DNA of 64,000 nt from Nannocystis sp. (GCA_016712315.1 JADJRG010000028.1:124001-188000), one strand, 5' to 3'; shown: positions 7,708-18,389, counted from the stretch's first letter. Translations and numbers: made by a program. Notes: generated by a model from the sequence alone, not told the origin.

Positions 7708-10700
7708 GTGAGTACCTCCTCCGCTGACTCGCCGCTGGGCTCGTGTGTGGCGATCCTGACCGCGCTGCGCGAGGGGCGGCGCCTGCGGGTGCTGGGCGCG
7801 GAGGGGGGGTTCTTGGGGCTGCTGCTGGCGCGCGCGGCGAGCGACCCGGCGGCGACGGGGCCGCTCTTCGTCGTGGTGAACGAGGAGGCGCGGGCGCGCG
7901 CGCTGGCGGCCGACGCGAGCTTCTTTCTCGGGCTGCCGGGGCGCGACGCGGGGCTGGAGGGGCCGGTGCTGGTGGTGCCGGAGAATGAGACGTCGCCGTA
8001 TAGCGACGCGGCGGCGGATCCGCGGGTGATCGCGCAGCGCTTGGGGGCGCTGTATCGGCTGGCGATGGCGGGCGACGCCGCGCCGCGGCTGATCTTCGCC
8101 AGCGGCCGCTCGCTGGCGCGGAGGGTGATCCCGCTGGGGATCTTCGCGGGGCTGTGCACGCGCTGGGCGAAGGGCGATCTGCTGGATCGCGAGGAGGCGA
8201 TCAACCTGCTCGAGCGGGCTGGGTATCGCCGGGTGGATGTGGTGGAGGATCCAGGATCGTACGCGGTGCGCGGCGGGCTCTTGGACGTGTACCCGGCGCT
8301 GAGCCGCTTCCCGGCGCGGATCGAGCTCTTCGGCGATGAGATCGAGCGAATTCGGGCGTTTGACCCGGACAACCAGCGAGGGCAGCGCGAGCTCGAGGCG
8401 GTGGTGATCCACCCGGTGCGTGAGGCGATCCCGACGACGGCTGCGCCGCTAAGGCAGGCGGCGCTGGCGCTCGCGGACGCGCTGGAGGTGCCTTCGAGCC
8501 GGACCCGGCAGGTGCTGGAGAACCTCGAGCAGGGGCTGGACTTCTTCGGGGTCGAGGCGCTGACGCCGCTGTTCCACGGGCAGATGGCGGCGATGTGGAG
8601 CTACCTGCCCGAAGAGACACGTTGGCTGGTGGAGGATCCGGAGCTGCTGCTCGAGGAGGCGGCGGCGGCGGCGGCGACGATCGCGGAGGAGCACGCGCGG
8701 GCGCGCGCGAGTAAGGCGCTGGTGTGCCCGCCGGAGGGTTTTTTTGAGGAGGTCGAGGCGCTGGCGCGGGTGATCGCGGCGGCGCCGGTGGTGTGCAGCG
8801 GGATCGATCTGTACGACCCGCTGGCGCCGGAGGACCGGGCGGCGCTGCGGGTGCCGCTGGACCGCCAACGGGAGCTGCGGGCGCAGATCGAGGCGGCGCG
8901 GGCGACGAAGGGGGCGGAGGTGCTGCGGCCGGTGGTGGAGGCGATCCGGGCGCTGGAGGGGGCGTGGACGGTGCTGTTCGTGGCGCCGAACCAGAGCCAC
9001 GTGGAGCGGGTGGCGGGGCTGCTGCGCGGGTACGGGGTGGCGGTGGACGCGAGCGCGCTGCGCGGGCCGGCGGAGCTGGATGCGCCAGCGGCGAGTACGC
9101 GGGGGCGAGCGCCGGTGCGGGTGGTGGCGGGCTCGCTGAGCGCGGGCTTCGTGGCGCCAGCGGACCGGGTGTTCGTCGCGTCAGAGGCGGAGATCTACGG
9201 GACCCAGGCGCGGCAGAGCGGGCGGGCGCGGCGCGGCGTGGGGGTGGCGAGCCTGTCGCAGCTCGAGATCGGGGACTTCGTGGTCCACGTGGTCCACGGG
9301 ATCGGCCGCTACTTGGGGCTGGTGCACTTGGTGCTGCGCGGGGTGGCGGGCGACTACGTGCAGATCGAGTACGCGGGGGCCGATAAGCTGTATCTGCCGG
9401 TGTACCGGCTGCACGAGGTGGAGCGCTTCCTCGGGGGCGACGGCAAGCCGCCTCGCCTCGATAAGATGGGCGGGTCGACCTTCATGGTGAAGGTCGGGAA
9501 GGTGAAGGACGAGGTGCGGCAGCTCGCGGACGAGCTGCTGCGGATCTACGCGGAGCGGGAGGCGCGGGACCGCCGGCCTTATCCGGAGCCTGGCGATCTG
9601 TACATGTCCTTTGAGGCTAGTTTCCCGTTCGAGGAGACGCCCGATCAGGCGGCGGCGATCGCGGCGGTGCACAAGGATCTGGACCGCCGACGGCCGATGG
9701 ATCGGCTGGTGTGCGGGGACGTCGGCTTCGGTAAGACCGAGGTGGCGCTGCGGGCGGCGTTCCGCGTGGCGCTGGCGGGGCGACAGGTGGCGGTGCTGGC
9801 GCCGACGACGGTGCTGGTGCAGCAGCACTTCTTGACCTTCCGCGAGCGGATGGAGCACTTCCCGCTGAAGGTGGGGCACCTGAGCCGCTTTATGGCGCCG
9901 AAGGCGGTCAAGGAGGTCGTGGAGGGGCTGCGCTCGGGGACGATCGACGTGGTGATCGGTACGCACCGGCTGCTGTCTCGCGACGTACGCTTCGCGGATC
10001 TGGGGCTGGTGGTGATCGACGAGGAGCAGCGCTTCGGGGTGGCGCAGAAGGAGCGCTTCAAGAAGCTGCGGGCGCAGGTGGACGTGCTGACGCTGACGGC
10101 GACGCCGATCCCGCGGACGCTGCATATGTCGCTGCTAGGGATGCGCGAGGTGAGCCTGATTACGACGCCGCCGGTGGACCGGCTGGCGGTGCGCACCCAC
10201 ATCACGCGCACCGGCGACGCGGTGATCGAGGAGGGGATCCGGCGGGAGCTGGCCCGCGGCGGGCAGGTCTTTTATGTGGTGCCGCGGATCCAAGGGATCG
10301 AGGAGCACGCGCTGCGGATCCGCGATCTGGTGCCCGAGGCGCGGGTGCTGGTGGCGCACGGGCAGATGGCCGGCGAGCTGCTGGAGGACGCGATGGTGGC
10401 GTTCGTGGAGCACCGAGCGGACGTGCTGGTGTCGACGACGATCATCGAGTCGGGGCTGGATATCCCGCGGGCGAACACGATCTTCATCGCGCACGCGGAC
10501 CAGTTCGGGCTGGCGCAGCTCTATCAGCTGCGCGGGCGGGTGGGGCGCTCGCGGCTGCGGGCGTATTGCTACCTGATGGTGAGCGCGCTGGAGCGGCTGA
10601 GCGCGGACGGGCGCAAGCGGCTGGAGGCGATCCAGCGGCACGCAGAGCTGGGATCCGGGTTCAACGTGGCCAGCCACGATCTGGAGATCCGCGGGGCTGG

Positions 10701-11271
10701 GGAGCTGCTGGGAGGATCGCAGAGCGGGCAGATCACGGCGCTGGGCTTTGAGTCGTACGCGCGGATCTTGGCGGAGGCGGTGGCGGAGCTGCGTGGGGCG
10801 CCGATCAGCCGCGAGAGCGATCCAGAGGTGGCGTTCGACGTGCCGGCGTACTTGCCCGAAAATTATGTGAGCGACGTGGGACAGCGGCTGGACTTCTATC
10901 GGCGGCTGTCCGCGGCGCCCGGCGGCGATGAGGTGGCGGAGGTGATGGCGGAGCTGGCGGATCGCTTTGGTTCACCGCCGCTGGAGGCGGAGCACTACGG
11001 GCTGATCATGACGTGCAAGACGTACGGGGCGCGGCTGCGGGCCTCGACGGTGGAGCTGCAAGGGGCGCACCTGCGGGTGCGGCTGGGGCCGACGACGCCG
11101 CTGCGATCGGAGGTAGCGGCGCGGCTGCACCAACGGACAGGGGGGCGCTGGCGGCTGATGCCGGGGGATCGGCTGACGGCGACGGTGCGGGCGCCGACCG
11201 GGCCGGACCGGCGCGGGCCGCTGCAAGAGTGCGTGGCGGCGCTGGCGGAGCTGCTGGCGCTGGCGGGTTAG
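7708..11271 (+). CDS. mfd: Transcription-repair coupling factor Mfd
   Basis: This 1187-residue DNA translocase removes stalled RNA polymerase and recruits UvrA to lesions. The domains are in the usual order: a UvrB-homology module at about 1-330 (ending region with LLDVYPALSRFPARIELFGD), the RNA-polymerase interaction domain near 520 (LEIGDFVVHVVHGIGRYLGL), the RecG-like translocase with Walker A GDVGFGKTEVA near 670 and Walker B DEEQRFGV near 770, a second RecA-like domain with STTIIESGLDIPRANT and QLRGRVGRS, and the C-terminal D7 domain. Length is normal. I prefer the GTG at 7708 to an in-frame GTG at 7630, because TACCTT lies 10 nt before it and the extra residues are unlike the family. 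It is divergent from the FIST operon. Confidence 0.96.
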   Translation: MSTSSADSPLGSCVAILTALREGRRLRVLGAEGGFLGLLLARAASDPAATGPLFVVVNEEARARALAADASFFLGLPGRDAGLEGPVLVVPENETSPYSDAAADPRVIAQRLGALYRLAMAGDAAPRLIFASGRSLARRVIPLGIFAGLCTRWAKGDLLDREEAINLLERAGYRRVDVVEDPGSYAVRGGLLDVYPALSRFPARIELFGDEIERIRAFDPDNQRGQRELEAVVIHPVREAIPTTAAPLRQAALALADALEVPSSRTRQVLENLEQGLDFFGVEALTPLFHGQMAAMWSYLPEETRWLVEDPELLLEEAAAAAATIAEEHARARASKALVCPPEGFFEEVEALARVIAAAPVVCSGIDLYDPLAPEDRAALRVPLDRQRELRAQIEAARATKGAEVLRPVVEAIRALEGAWTVLFVAPNQSHVERVAGLLRGYGVAVDASALRGPAELDAPAASTRGRAPVRVVAGSLSAGFVAPADRVFVASEAEIYGTQARQSGRARRGVGVASLSQLEIGDFVVHVVHGIGRYLGLVHLVLRGVAGDYVQIEYAGADKLYLPVYRLHEVERFLGGDGKPPRLDKMGGSTFMVKVGKVKDEVRQLADELLRIYAEREARDRRPYPEPGDLYMSFEASFPFEETPDQAAAIAAVHKDLDRRRPMDRLVCGDVGFGKTEVALRAAFRVALAGRQVAVLAPTTVLVQQHFLTFRERMEHFPLKVGHLSRFMAPKAVKEVVEGLRSGTIDVVIGTHRLLSRDVRFADLGLVVIDEEQRFGVAQKERFKKLRAQVDVLTLTATPIPRTLHMSLLGMREVSLITTPPVDRLAVRTHITRTGDAVIEEGIRRELARGGQVFYVVPRIQGIEEHALRIRDLVPEARVLVAHGQMAGELLEDAMVAFVEHRADVLVSTTIIESGLDIPRANTIFIAHADQFGLAQLYQLRGRVGRSRLRAYCYLMVSALERLSADGRKRLEAIQRHAELGSGFNVASHDLEIRGAGELLGGSQSGQITALGFESYARILAEAVAELRGAPISRESDPEVAFDVPAYLPENYVSDVGQRLDFYRRLSAAPGGDEVAEVMAELADRFGSPPLEAEHYGLIMTCKTYGARLRASTVELQGAHLRVRLGPTTPLRSEVAARLHQRTGGRWRLMPGDRLTATVRAPTGPDRRGPLQECVAALAELLALAG

Positions 11272-11304
11272 ATGCGCGGGCGGGTGGCGTGGTAGATCGC
11301 GGCG

Positions 11305-12117
11305 ATGATGCTGCCTCGATCGTTCTTCCATCAACGCCCGGTGATCGGGATGATCCACGTGGGGGCGCTGCCAGGGACGCCAGGGTCAGCGGCGTCGGTG
11401 GCGGCGCTGATCGCTGAGGCGGTGGCGGAGGCGCGGATCTACCGGGAAGGCGGGGTCGACGCGGTGCTCGTCGAGAACATGCACGATACGCCCTATCTCA
11501 AGGGACAGGTGGGGCCGGAGATCGTGGCGGCGATGACGGCGGCGGCGATCGCGGTGCGGGCGGAGTGCGAGCTCCCGTGCGGGATCCAGATCCTGGCGGC
11601 GGCGAACAAGGAGGCGCTGGCGGTGGCGCTGGCGGCAGATCTGGCGATGGTGCGGGTGGAGGGGTTCTGCTTCGCGCACGTGGCGGATGAGGGGATCATC
11701 GAGTCGTCGGCGGGGGAGCTGCTGCGCTATCGCCGGGCGATCGGGGCGGAGGCGGTGGCGGTGTGGGCAGATCTGAAGAAGAAGCACGCCTCGCACGCGA
11801 TCACGGGGGACCTGGATCTGGCGGCGACGGCGGAGGCGGCGTCGTTTATGCGGGCCGACGCGGTGATCGTGACAGGCGGGGTGACGGGCGATCCGCCGAA
11901 GCTGGAGGACCTGCGGGCGGCGAGGTCGCGATCGAACGTGCCGGTGGTGATCGGCTCAGGGGTCGGGCTGCATAACGTGGGGCGGCTGTTCGAGGCGGCG
12001 GACGCGATGATCGTGGGGTCGTCGCTGAAGCATGAGGGGCGCTGGCAAGCGCGCGTCGACCCCGCGCGGGTAGAGGCGTTGATGGCGGCGGTGATCCGTC
12101 TGCGGGGGGCTCGGTGA
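11305..12117 (+). CDS. BtpA/SgcQ family protein (TIM-barrel)
   Basis: This 270-residue protein matches the BtpA family along its whole length: an N-terminal RPVIGMIHVGALPGTPG, then VDAVLVENMHDTPY, PCGIQILAAANKEAL, WADLKKKHASHAI and a C-terminal VVIGSGVGLHN/DAMIVGSSLKHEG. The pattern is that of a TIM-barrel with a phosphate-binding end. BtpA is named for a cyanobacterial photosystem I biogenesis factor and SgcQ for a sugar-cluster protein, but the reaction is not established and there is no photosystem here. It lies 33 bp after mfd on the same strand. The sequence TAGATC lies 7 nt before ATG 11305. Confidence 0.88.
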   Translation: MMLPRSFFHQRPVIGMIHVGALPGTPGSAASVAALIAEAVAEARIYREGGVDAVLVENMHDTPYLKGQVGPEIVAAMTAAAIAVRAECELPCGIQILAAANKEALAVALAADLAMVRVEGFCFAHVADEGIIESSAGELLRYRRAIGAEAVAVWADLKKKHASHAITGDLDLAATAEAASFMRADAVIVTGGVTGDPPKLEDLRAARSRSNVPVVIGSGVGLHNVGRLFEAADAMIVGSSLKHEGRWQARVDPARVEALMAAVIRLRGAR

Positions 12118-12136
12118 GGGGCGCCGGGCTCGCTCG

Positions 12137-12165
12137 TTGACATCGCCCGCGCGGTGCTCGAGCAT
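12137..12165 (+). promoter_or_regulatory. Putative promoter TTGACA-17-GAGCAT of esterase gene
   Basis: A perfect -35 TTGACA at 12137-12142 is separated by 17 bp from a weak -10 GAGCAT at 12160-12165. The predicted start is at the ATG at 12172, so the transcript would be leaderless. Confidence 0.45.
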
Positions 12166-12171
12166 CCCACG

Positions 12172-13338
<1,167 letters not shown>

Positions 13339-13386
13339 CGCTGAGCGCGGGGGTGGATCGTGGAGCTTTGCTGAGGACAAGGGCGG

Positions 13387-14376
13387 TCAGGGGTCTTCGA
13401 GGCGGAGGGTGTGGAAGTCGGCGATCTCGTAGAGGCTGACGACGCCGAGGACGGCGTTGATGATGATCGCCTCGAAGCGGGCGCCGGCGCTGTGGAGGTA
13501 TTGGAGGGCGTCCTTGAGGTCATAGACTTCGGCGACCATCATGGCGCGGATGATCCGGATGATGTCGTGTTGGTTAAAATTGACCTCGTCGAGGGCGATC
13601 CCGTACTTCTTGGCGGCGAGCTGGAAGGAGCTGAATTTTCCCTCGGCGAGCTCGCGCTCGTAGCTGCGGATGTCGTTGGCGAAGCGGATGATCGCGGCGA
13701 CGATCTCGTAGACGACCCAGAGGCGATCGATGTGCGCGACGAGGGCGCGATCGCCTAAGAGGATGAGCGAGGCGGTGAGGCCGAGGGTGATGCCGACGCT
13801 GTGGCTGGCGTAGGTCATGTAGTGATCCAGGTTGACGGCGTGCGGATCGCGGTGGCGATACTCCTGGATCATGCCGTCGAGCATGCTGGCGAGCGCCTGG
13901 AGGTAGACGCCCCGATAGGCGTCGTAGGCGGGGTAGCGGCGGAGGCGGGCGCCGATCTCTTGGATGATCCGGATGATCGGATCGGCGTCGCCGGGCGAGC
14001 CCTCGGCGCGGCAGGCGTGGAGCAGGCGGCGGGTGTAGCCCTCGACCTCCTCGACGGGGGTGACGGCTGGGTCGAGCACGGTGTCCATGTGATCGTCGAT
14101 GACGAGCACAAAGACGATGCAGAGGAAGATGAGGTAGGCCTCGTCGACGCTGAGGTGGCCGGCGTCGATGTGGTCGCGGACCATGAAGTGGGTGATGAGG
14201 CCGATCGTCGCGAGGCTGCGGCGGGTGCGTGGCAGGCCGCTGACGGTGGCGCGGAAGATCGGCTCGGGATCTTCGGCGAGGCGCCGGAGGAGGGCGCGCA
14301 CGAAGTCGTTGCTGCGGGTGAGATCGAGCTCCCGCGTGGCTCCGAGGAGCAGGTTGAGCTGCGGCTGCGTGGTCAT
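13387..14376 (-). CDS. Class I terpene synthase (orphan)
   Basis: This 329-residue, all-helical protein has both metal-binding signatures of class I terpene cyclases: DDHMD (94-98, DDxxD) and NDIRSYERE (234-242, exact NDxxSxxxE). Residues around YASHSVGITLG also fit the family. It should ionise a prenyl diphosphate (C10 to C20) and cyclise it with Mg2+. No prenyltransferase, P450 or methyltransferase is adjacent, so the substrate must come from central isoprenoid metabolism. An in-frame start at 14499 would add 41 Arg-rich residues. I prefer ATG 14376 because TACTCT lies about 20 nt upstream on the coding strand, inside that extension, and the resulting length is typical. The gene faces the esterase gene convergently. 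Confidence 0.82.
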   Translation of the reverse strand: MTTQPQLNLLLGATRELDLTRSNDFVRALLRRLAEDPEPIFRATVSGLPRTRRSLATIGLITHFMVRDHIDAGHLSVDEAYLIFLCIVFVLVIDDHMDTVLDPAVTPVEEVEGYTRRLLHACRAEGSPGDADPIIRIIQEIGARLRRYPAYDAYRGVYLQALASMLDGMIQEYRHRDPHAVNLDHYMTYASHSVGITLGLTASLILLGDRALVAHIDRLWVVYEIVAAIIRFANDIRSYERELAEGKFSSFQLAAKKYGIALDEVNFNQHDIIRIIRAMMVAEVYDLKDALQYLHSAGARFEAIIINAVLGVVSLYEIADFHTLRLEDP

Positions 14377-14555
14377 CGGCCGGGCCGGCGCCTGCGAGAG
14401 TACACGCGGCGGCGCGGCTCGATGGGGGATCAACGCCGCGCGGGCGAGCCGGGTGGTCCCGGCGCGCCCGCGTGAGGTCTTTTGATCGCGCTCGCTCATG
14501 GAGGCGTCCCTTCGCAGGGAAGCGGGCCCGGGCGAGTTCGCGCGCGCTCCGGCGC

Positions 14556-16670
14556 TTAGGCGCGGCGGCGGCGGCGGAGGCCGAGCAGGCCGAGCAGCAA
14601 GAGCGCGCTGCCGAGGCCGCGTGAATTGTCGGCCCGGCAGCCGCAGCCGTCGTCGTCGAGGGCGCCGTCGAAGGTGGTCGCGCTGTCGGAGTCGGAGTCA
14701 GTGGCGCTGTCGGTCGCCGTCATGGTCGCCGTGCCGTCGGTGGCGCTCGCCGAGGTGGTCATCGTGTCGGAGTCGGAGTCGGACTCGCTGCCGGAGGTCG
14801 AGGTGGAGGTGGTGTCGGTGGTCGTGGTCTCGTCGCCCTCGATCTGGCAGAACTCGTCGCAGCCGTCGCCCGGATCGAGGTTGCCGTCGTCGCACTGCTC
14901 GCTGCCTTGAACGACGCCGTTGCCGCACTCGATGGTGAGCTGGCAGTTGGCCTCGCAGCCGTCGCCGTCGACCTGGTTGCCGTCGTCGCACACCTCGAGG
15001 GGCGAGTTGAGCTCGCCGTCGCCGCAGAGCAGGTGCTCTTGGACGACCATGACGCAGGTCTCGTTGCCGGCCGCGTCGATGGCGCAGGCGCGGATCGAGA
15101 TCTTGGACTCGAAGGTGGGCAGGATGAGCTGGGCGTCGTCCTCGACTTGGGTGCGCCAGAGGTACTCGCCGTACCACTCGAGGTCGTAGCCGGTGATGTC
15201 GCCGGGGTTGTCGAAGCTGCCGCCGTCGGTGACCCACTCGAGGGCGACCTTGGTCCAGTCGAGGGGGCGGTTGGGGCTCTTGTTGTCGTGGATCCGGGCG
15301 CGGAAGGTGACGACTCCGTCGGGCACGAGCTTGCCGCCGAACTCCCAATTGTCGCCGATCACGGGGGGAGCGGTGTCGTCGTCGAGCTCGGCGGCGTCGG
15401 CGAAGAAGATCCGGTTGCGGTTGACGTTCTCGCCCTCGGCGAAGACGACGTCGAGGCGGAAGTCGTCGTTTAAGTGGCCGACAGCGACCGCGTAGGTGCC
15501 GTCGGTGGCGATCGAGAAGGGGGAGGGGGTCGTGACGCCCTTGAAGGAGGTGCCTTCGTTGCGCATCAAACGATCGGGGTTCTTGGCGAAGCCGCCGAGG
15601 AGGAGGTCGGGGCGGCCGTCGGAGTCGTAGTCGAGGAAGGCGGCGCCGAAGTCGAAGCTGGTGGGGTTCTCGGGGGCGGGCCACCAGAAGGCGGTCTGGC
15701 TGCCGTCGAGCACGCCGGCGCCGTCGTTGAGGAAGACGCGGTTGCTGAAGCCGGGGCCGTCTTGCAGAGAGACCGCGTCGACGTCGCCGTCGCCGTCGAT
15801 GTCCATGACCTCGAACTCGGCGCTGCCGATCAGGTTGCTCGGGAAGGTGGCGCCGGTGGTGTTGGCGAACTTGCCCGTGCCGTCGTTGGTGAAGGCGAGC
15901 GAGCCGCCAGCGCAGGCGCGACAGGAGATGATGAGGTCGAGGTCGTAGTCGTTGTCGAGGTCGATGAAGTCGTGATCCCAGGACCAATTGACGGGGATCG
16001 CCGGCATCTTGGTGGCGGTGGCGTCGGTGAACATGCCGCTGCCGTCGTTGAGCCAGAGGCGGGTGATGCCGCCGGGCGAATTCACGAAGCCTACAGGCGC
16101 GGGGCCCCAGTCGGAGATGACGACGTCGAGGTCGCCGTCGCCGTCGACGTCGCCGACCTCAAGATCTCCGGCGCTGAGGTTGAGGTTGGGGAGCAGGCTT
16201 GGTTGGGCGACGAAGACGCCGTTGTCGTTGATATAGAGGTTGCTCTTGGTGGCCCAGGTGGTGCCGATCAGGAGGTCGGTGTCGCCGTCTTTGTCGACGT
16301 CGGCGGCCTTGATCACGCGGGCGGTGTCCTCGAGGGTGAGGCCGGGGTTGTTGGGATCCTCGCCGAAGATCTCCAGGCTGATGTCGGTGAACTTGGTCCC
16401 GGGGCCCTCGTTGCGGAACGCTTGGTTGGAGAGGATCGAGTCGGGGGTGCCAGACTGCGCGCCGCCGACGTTGGCGAAGAGCACGTCGACGAGGCCGTCG
16501 CCGTCGAGGTCGGCGAGCTCGACGTTGGTCGACCAGTAGCCGGGTAAGGGGTCGTTGAAGACGACGTTGGGGGTGGGGACCCAGATCGGGTCGGCGCTGG
16601 CGAGCGTCGGGGTGAGGGTGAGGAGGGTGAGGGCGGTGATGGGCGCGCGACAGGACTTGCGGTGGAGCAT
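14556..16670 (-). CDS. FG-GAP/VCBS-repeat surface protein with DUF4215 modules and MYXO-CTERM-like tail
   Basis: This 704-residue exported protein has a signal peptide cleaved near LASADP. About 380 residues of FG-GAP/VCBS repeats follow, with repeated Ca-binding-like DLDGDGLVDVLF, DVDKDGDTDLLI and DVDGDGDLDVVI motifs, giving an integrin-alpha-like propeller. Then come an Ig-like region (about 425-560), two DUF4215-type Cys modules (CGDGELNSPLEVCDDGN and CGNGVVQGSEQCDDGN), a Thr/Ser/Asp linker and a tail of Gly-Cys-Gly-Cys, a hydrophobic helix and RRRRR. That tail is the MYXO-CTERM architecture, a proposed sorting signal for the myxobacterial surface via a rhomboid-like rhombosortase. It is monocistronic. 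Confidence 0.88.
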   Translation of the reverse strand: MLHRKSCRAPITALTLLTLTPTLASADPIWVPTPNVVFNDPLPGYWSTNVELADLDGDGLVDVLFANVGGAQSGTPDSILSNQAFRNEGPGTKFTDISLEIFGEDPNNPGLTLEDTARVIKAADVDKDGDTDLLIGTTWATKSNLYINDNGVFVAQPSLLPNLNLSAGDLEVGDVDGDGDLDVVISDWGPAPVGFVNSPGGITRLWLNDGSGMFTDATATKMPAIPVNWSWDHDFIDLDNDYDLDLIISCRACAGGSLAFTNDGTGKFANTTGATFPSNLIGSAEFEVMDIDGDGDVDAVSLQDGPGFSNRVFLNDGAGVLDGSQTAFWWPAPENPTSFDFGAAFLDYDSDGRPDLLLGGFAKNPDRLMRNEGTSFKGVTTPSPFSIATDGTYAVAVGHLNDDFRLDVVFAEGENVNRNRIFFADAAELDDDTAPPVIGDNWEFGGKLVPDGVVTFRARIHDNKSPNRPLDWTKVALEWVTDGGSFDNPGDITGYDLEWYGEYLWRTQVEDDAQLILPTFESKISIRACAIDAAGNETCVMVVQEHLLCGDGELNSPLEVCDDGNQVDGDGCEANCQLTIECGNGVVQGSEQCDDGNLDPGDGCDEFCQIEGDETTTTDTTSTSTSGSESDSDSDTMTTSASATDGTATMTATDSATDSDSDSATTFDGALDDDGCGCRADNSRGLGSALLLLGLLGLRRRRRA

Positions 16671-17050
16671 GGTGACCTCGTGGGCGAGCGCGACGGCGAG
16701 GGCGAGATCCCTCAGCGCGTGCGCGCAGACGCTGTGGGTGCAGTGGGGCGGGAGGTCTGAGGCGGGTGGATCTTTTTTTGACCGCGATGAGCGCGTTTGG
16801 GCGCGTTATCGCGGCGAGCCGGGTGATGCTCGCGAAAATGATGCGGTCCGCGAGCGGGCACCGGCGGGGTAGAGCAGCATGCACATGTAGGCGTAGGTAG
16901 GTCGTGTGCGCGGTCGGGTGAAGGTGCGCGCTGAGATGAAGGTGCGGCGCGCCGCTGCGTCTCGACACTTCCGATGACCTGTTCCAAGCTCATCAGGTCC
17001 CCTGTGCCCGCTCGCCGCTCGACCGCGGTGACCACGAAAGACGCGACGCT
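16671..17050. other. 380-bp divergent intergenic region
   Basis: This region separates the FG-GAP gene (minus) from the gene at 17051 (plus) and must hold both promoters. Visible structure includes a T-tract at about 16773-16779 and a 6-bp dyad GACCTG (16976-16981)/CAGGTC (16994-16999) about 50 bp before the start at 17051, which could be an operator or a leader hairpin. No convincing coding frame or RNA gene was found. Confidence 0.45.
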
Positions 17051-18007
17051 ATGATCCGCAAGCATCTGTTGACCTTCGCCCCCGTCCTGTCGCCCCTCCT
17101 CGCCTTCGGCTTGGTGCTGCCGCCGACAGCCAGCGCGGCGCCCGAAGGCCCGGTCGCCAGCGAGACGCTCGTGACCTCGCAGTCGCCGCCGCCGCCGCAG
17201 TCGCAGACGCAAGGGCCGGCGGGGCTAGGCCAAGACCAAGAGGCGCAGCGGCAGATGCAACAGTTCGGCGGGGCGCCGGGCAGCCAGACCTACCAGGGGC
17301 CGGGGTTCACGATGTCGCCGCAGATCCAGGTGCAGGTGGCGCCGCAGATCCAGATCACGGCGCACCCGAACGCGACGGCTGAGGCGAACCCGACCTCGAA
17401 CTCGAGCTCGAACGGGACCTCGACAGCGACGGCCGACGTGGACACGGTCTCGACCTCAGAGTCGCAGTCGCAGTCGCAGTCGCAGTCCGACGCGGACTCG
17501 AAGGTGAGCGGCGCCCCGGTCGCCGTGGCCCCGGTGAAGACCACGCCGGTGACGATCCGGGTGCGCACGCGGGTGGTGCCGGTCCCGTCGTCGGCGGCGT
17601 ACCCGATCTATCCGTACAAGCCGCCGAAGCCGCGTAAGGCGATGATGATCGCCGGCTGGACGGTGTTCGGCGCGAGCTACCTGCCGACGGCGTTCACCGG
17701 CGCGAACATCTATGACTGGTGCTCGCATAACCGCCAAGGCGCTGACCGCGAGAGCTGCCGCGAGATCGGACAGATGTTGATGATCCCGGCGATCGGCCCG
17801 TTCATGGCGATCAACAAGATCGAGAGCCAGACCGAGGGCTACTACCTCGCGCTCACCGGCGCGACCCAGACGATCGGCTTGATGATGGCGCTCATCGGCA
17901 CGAGCCGTTATGTCCGCGATAAGAAGGCGGCGCGGCTCAGCCAGCACGGGGTGCGCGTCGCCAAGGGCGTGCACGTCGGCGCGGGCTCGGTGACCTACCA
18001 GTTCTAG
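17051..18007 (+). CDS. Exported Ser/Gln-rich protein with hydrophobic C-terminal region, unknown function
   Basis: This is a 318-residue protein that I do not recognise. It has an N-terminal signal peptide (about 1-30, ending TASAAPEG). The first half is low complexity and rich in Pro, Gln, Ser and Thr, including an SQSQSQSQS run from a TCGCAG hexamer repeat at 17459-17486 and an IQVQVAPQIQI segment. The second half (from about 195) starts with Lys/Pro-rich residues, then two hydrophobic segments near 197-215 and 240-260 and a third near 272-285, so it probably sits in a membrane. Three Cys in the loop (DWCSHN...ESCREI) may form a disulphide. It is followed by a strong terminator, so it is transcribed alone. 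Confidence 0.65.
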   Translation: MIRKHLLTFAPVLSPLLAFGLVLPPTASAAPEGPVASETLVTSQSPPPPQSQTQGPAGLGQDQEAQRQMQQFGGAPGSQTYQGPGFTMSPQIQVQVAPQIQITAHPNATAEANPTSNSSSNGTSTATADVDTVSTSESQSQSQSQSDADSKVSGAPVAVAPVKTTPVTIRVRTRVVPVPSSAAYPIYPYKPPKPRKAMMIAGWTVFGASYLPTAFTGANIYDWCSHNRQGADRESCREIGQMLMIPAIGPFMAINKIESQTEGYYLALTGATQTIGLMMALIGTSRYVRDKKAARLSQHGVRVAKGVHVGAGSVTYQF

Positions 18008-18045
18008 TCGCAGATCCCAGAGCGCGGCCCGCCGCCGCGCCGCTG

Positions 18046-18088
18046 GCGAGAGGCCGCTGATCCGCGGCCTCTCGCTTTTGTTCTTCTT
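18046..18088 (+). terminator. Rho-independent terminator
   Basis: A perfect 12-bp stem, GCGAGAGGCCGC (18046-18057) pairing with GCGGCCTCTCGC (18064-18075), has a 6-nt loop and is followed by TTTTGTTCTTCTT. It lies 39 bp after the stop of the gene ending at 18007 and is the clearest intrinsic terminator in the window. Confidence 0.92.
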
Positions 18089-18389
18089 AGGAGAGAATTG
18101 ACGGCCGGAGAGGGCGCGCGCGGCGGGGCTCGCTCGCGGCCGCGCTTGTATATGCAGGTCCCGCGCGATGCGGCGCGGCGTCGGGTCGTGTGAGGAGCGG
18201 CGGCGTTCATCAGCGCGCGGACGCGCGGCCGGTCGCGTCGGTGAGGCGATCGATGATGAGGGTATACTGGCCGGCGTTAGACCCTGCACGCCCATGATGG
18301 GCGCTATCCGCGTGGCTACGGTCGCGGGGTGATCACGGAGGATCGGCGAGGGGGACGCTCCAAGAAAGGCGCTCCGTACCGGCCTCGTC
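18089..18389. other. Intergenic region with putative promoter for the coiled-coil gene
   Basis: About 300 bp without a convincing gene. TATACT at 18263-18268 is a good -10 candidate on the plus strand, about 120 bp upstream of the start at 18390, which would give a long leader. A short hairpin GCCCAT/ATGGGC occurs at about 18292-18303. No other structure was found. Confidence 0.35.

Noticed and set aside
11305..12117. BtpA protein as evidence for phototrophy
   Set aside because: The BtpA/SgcQ family is widespread in non-phototrophs and no photosynthesis gene is present.
14377..14499. Longer start for the terpene synthase
   Set aside because: It adds 41 Arg-rich residues not seen in the family, and a -10-like TACTCT lies inside this stretch.
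13387..16670. Terpene biosynthetic gene cluster
   Set aside because: Neighbours are an esterase and a surface FG-GAP protein on separate transcripts, with no prenyltransferase or oxidase.
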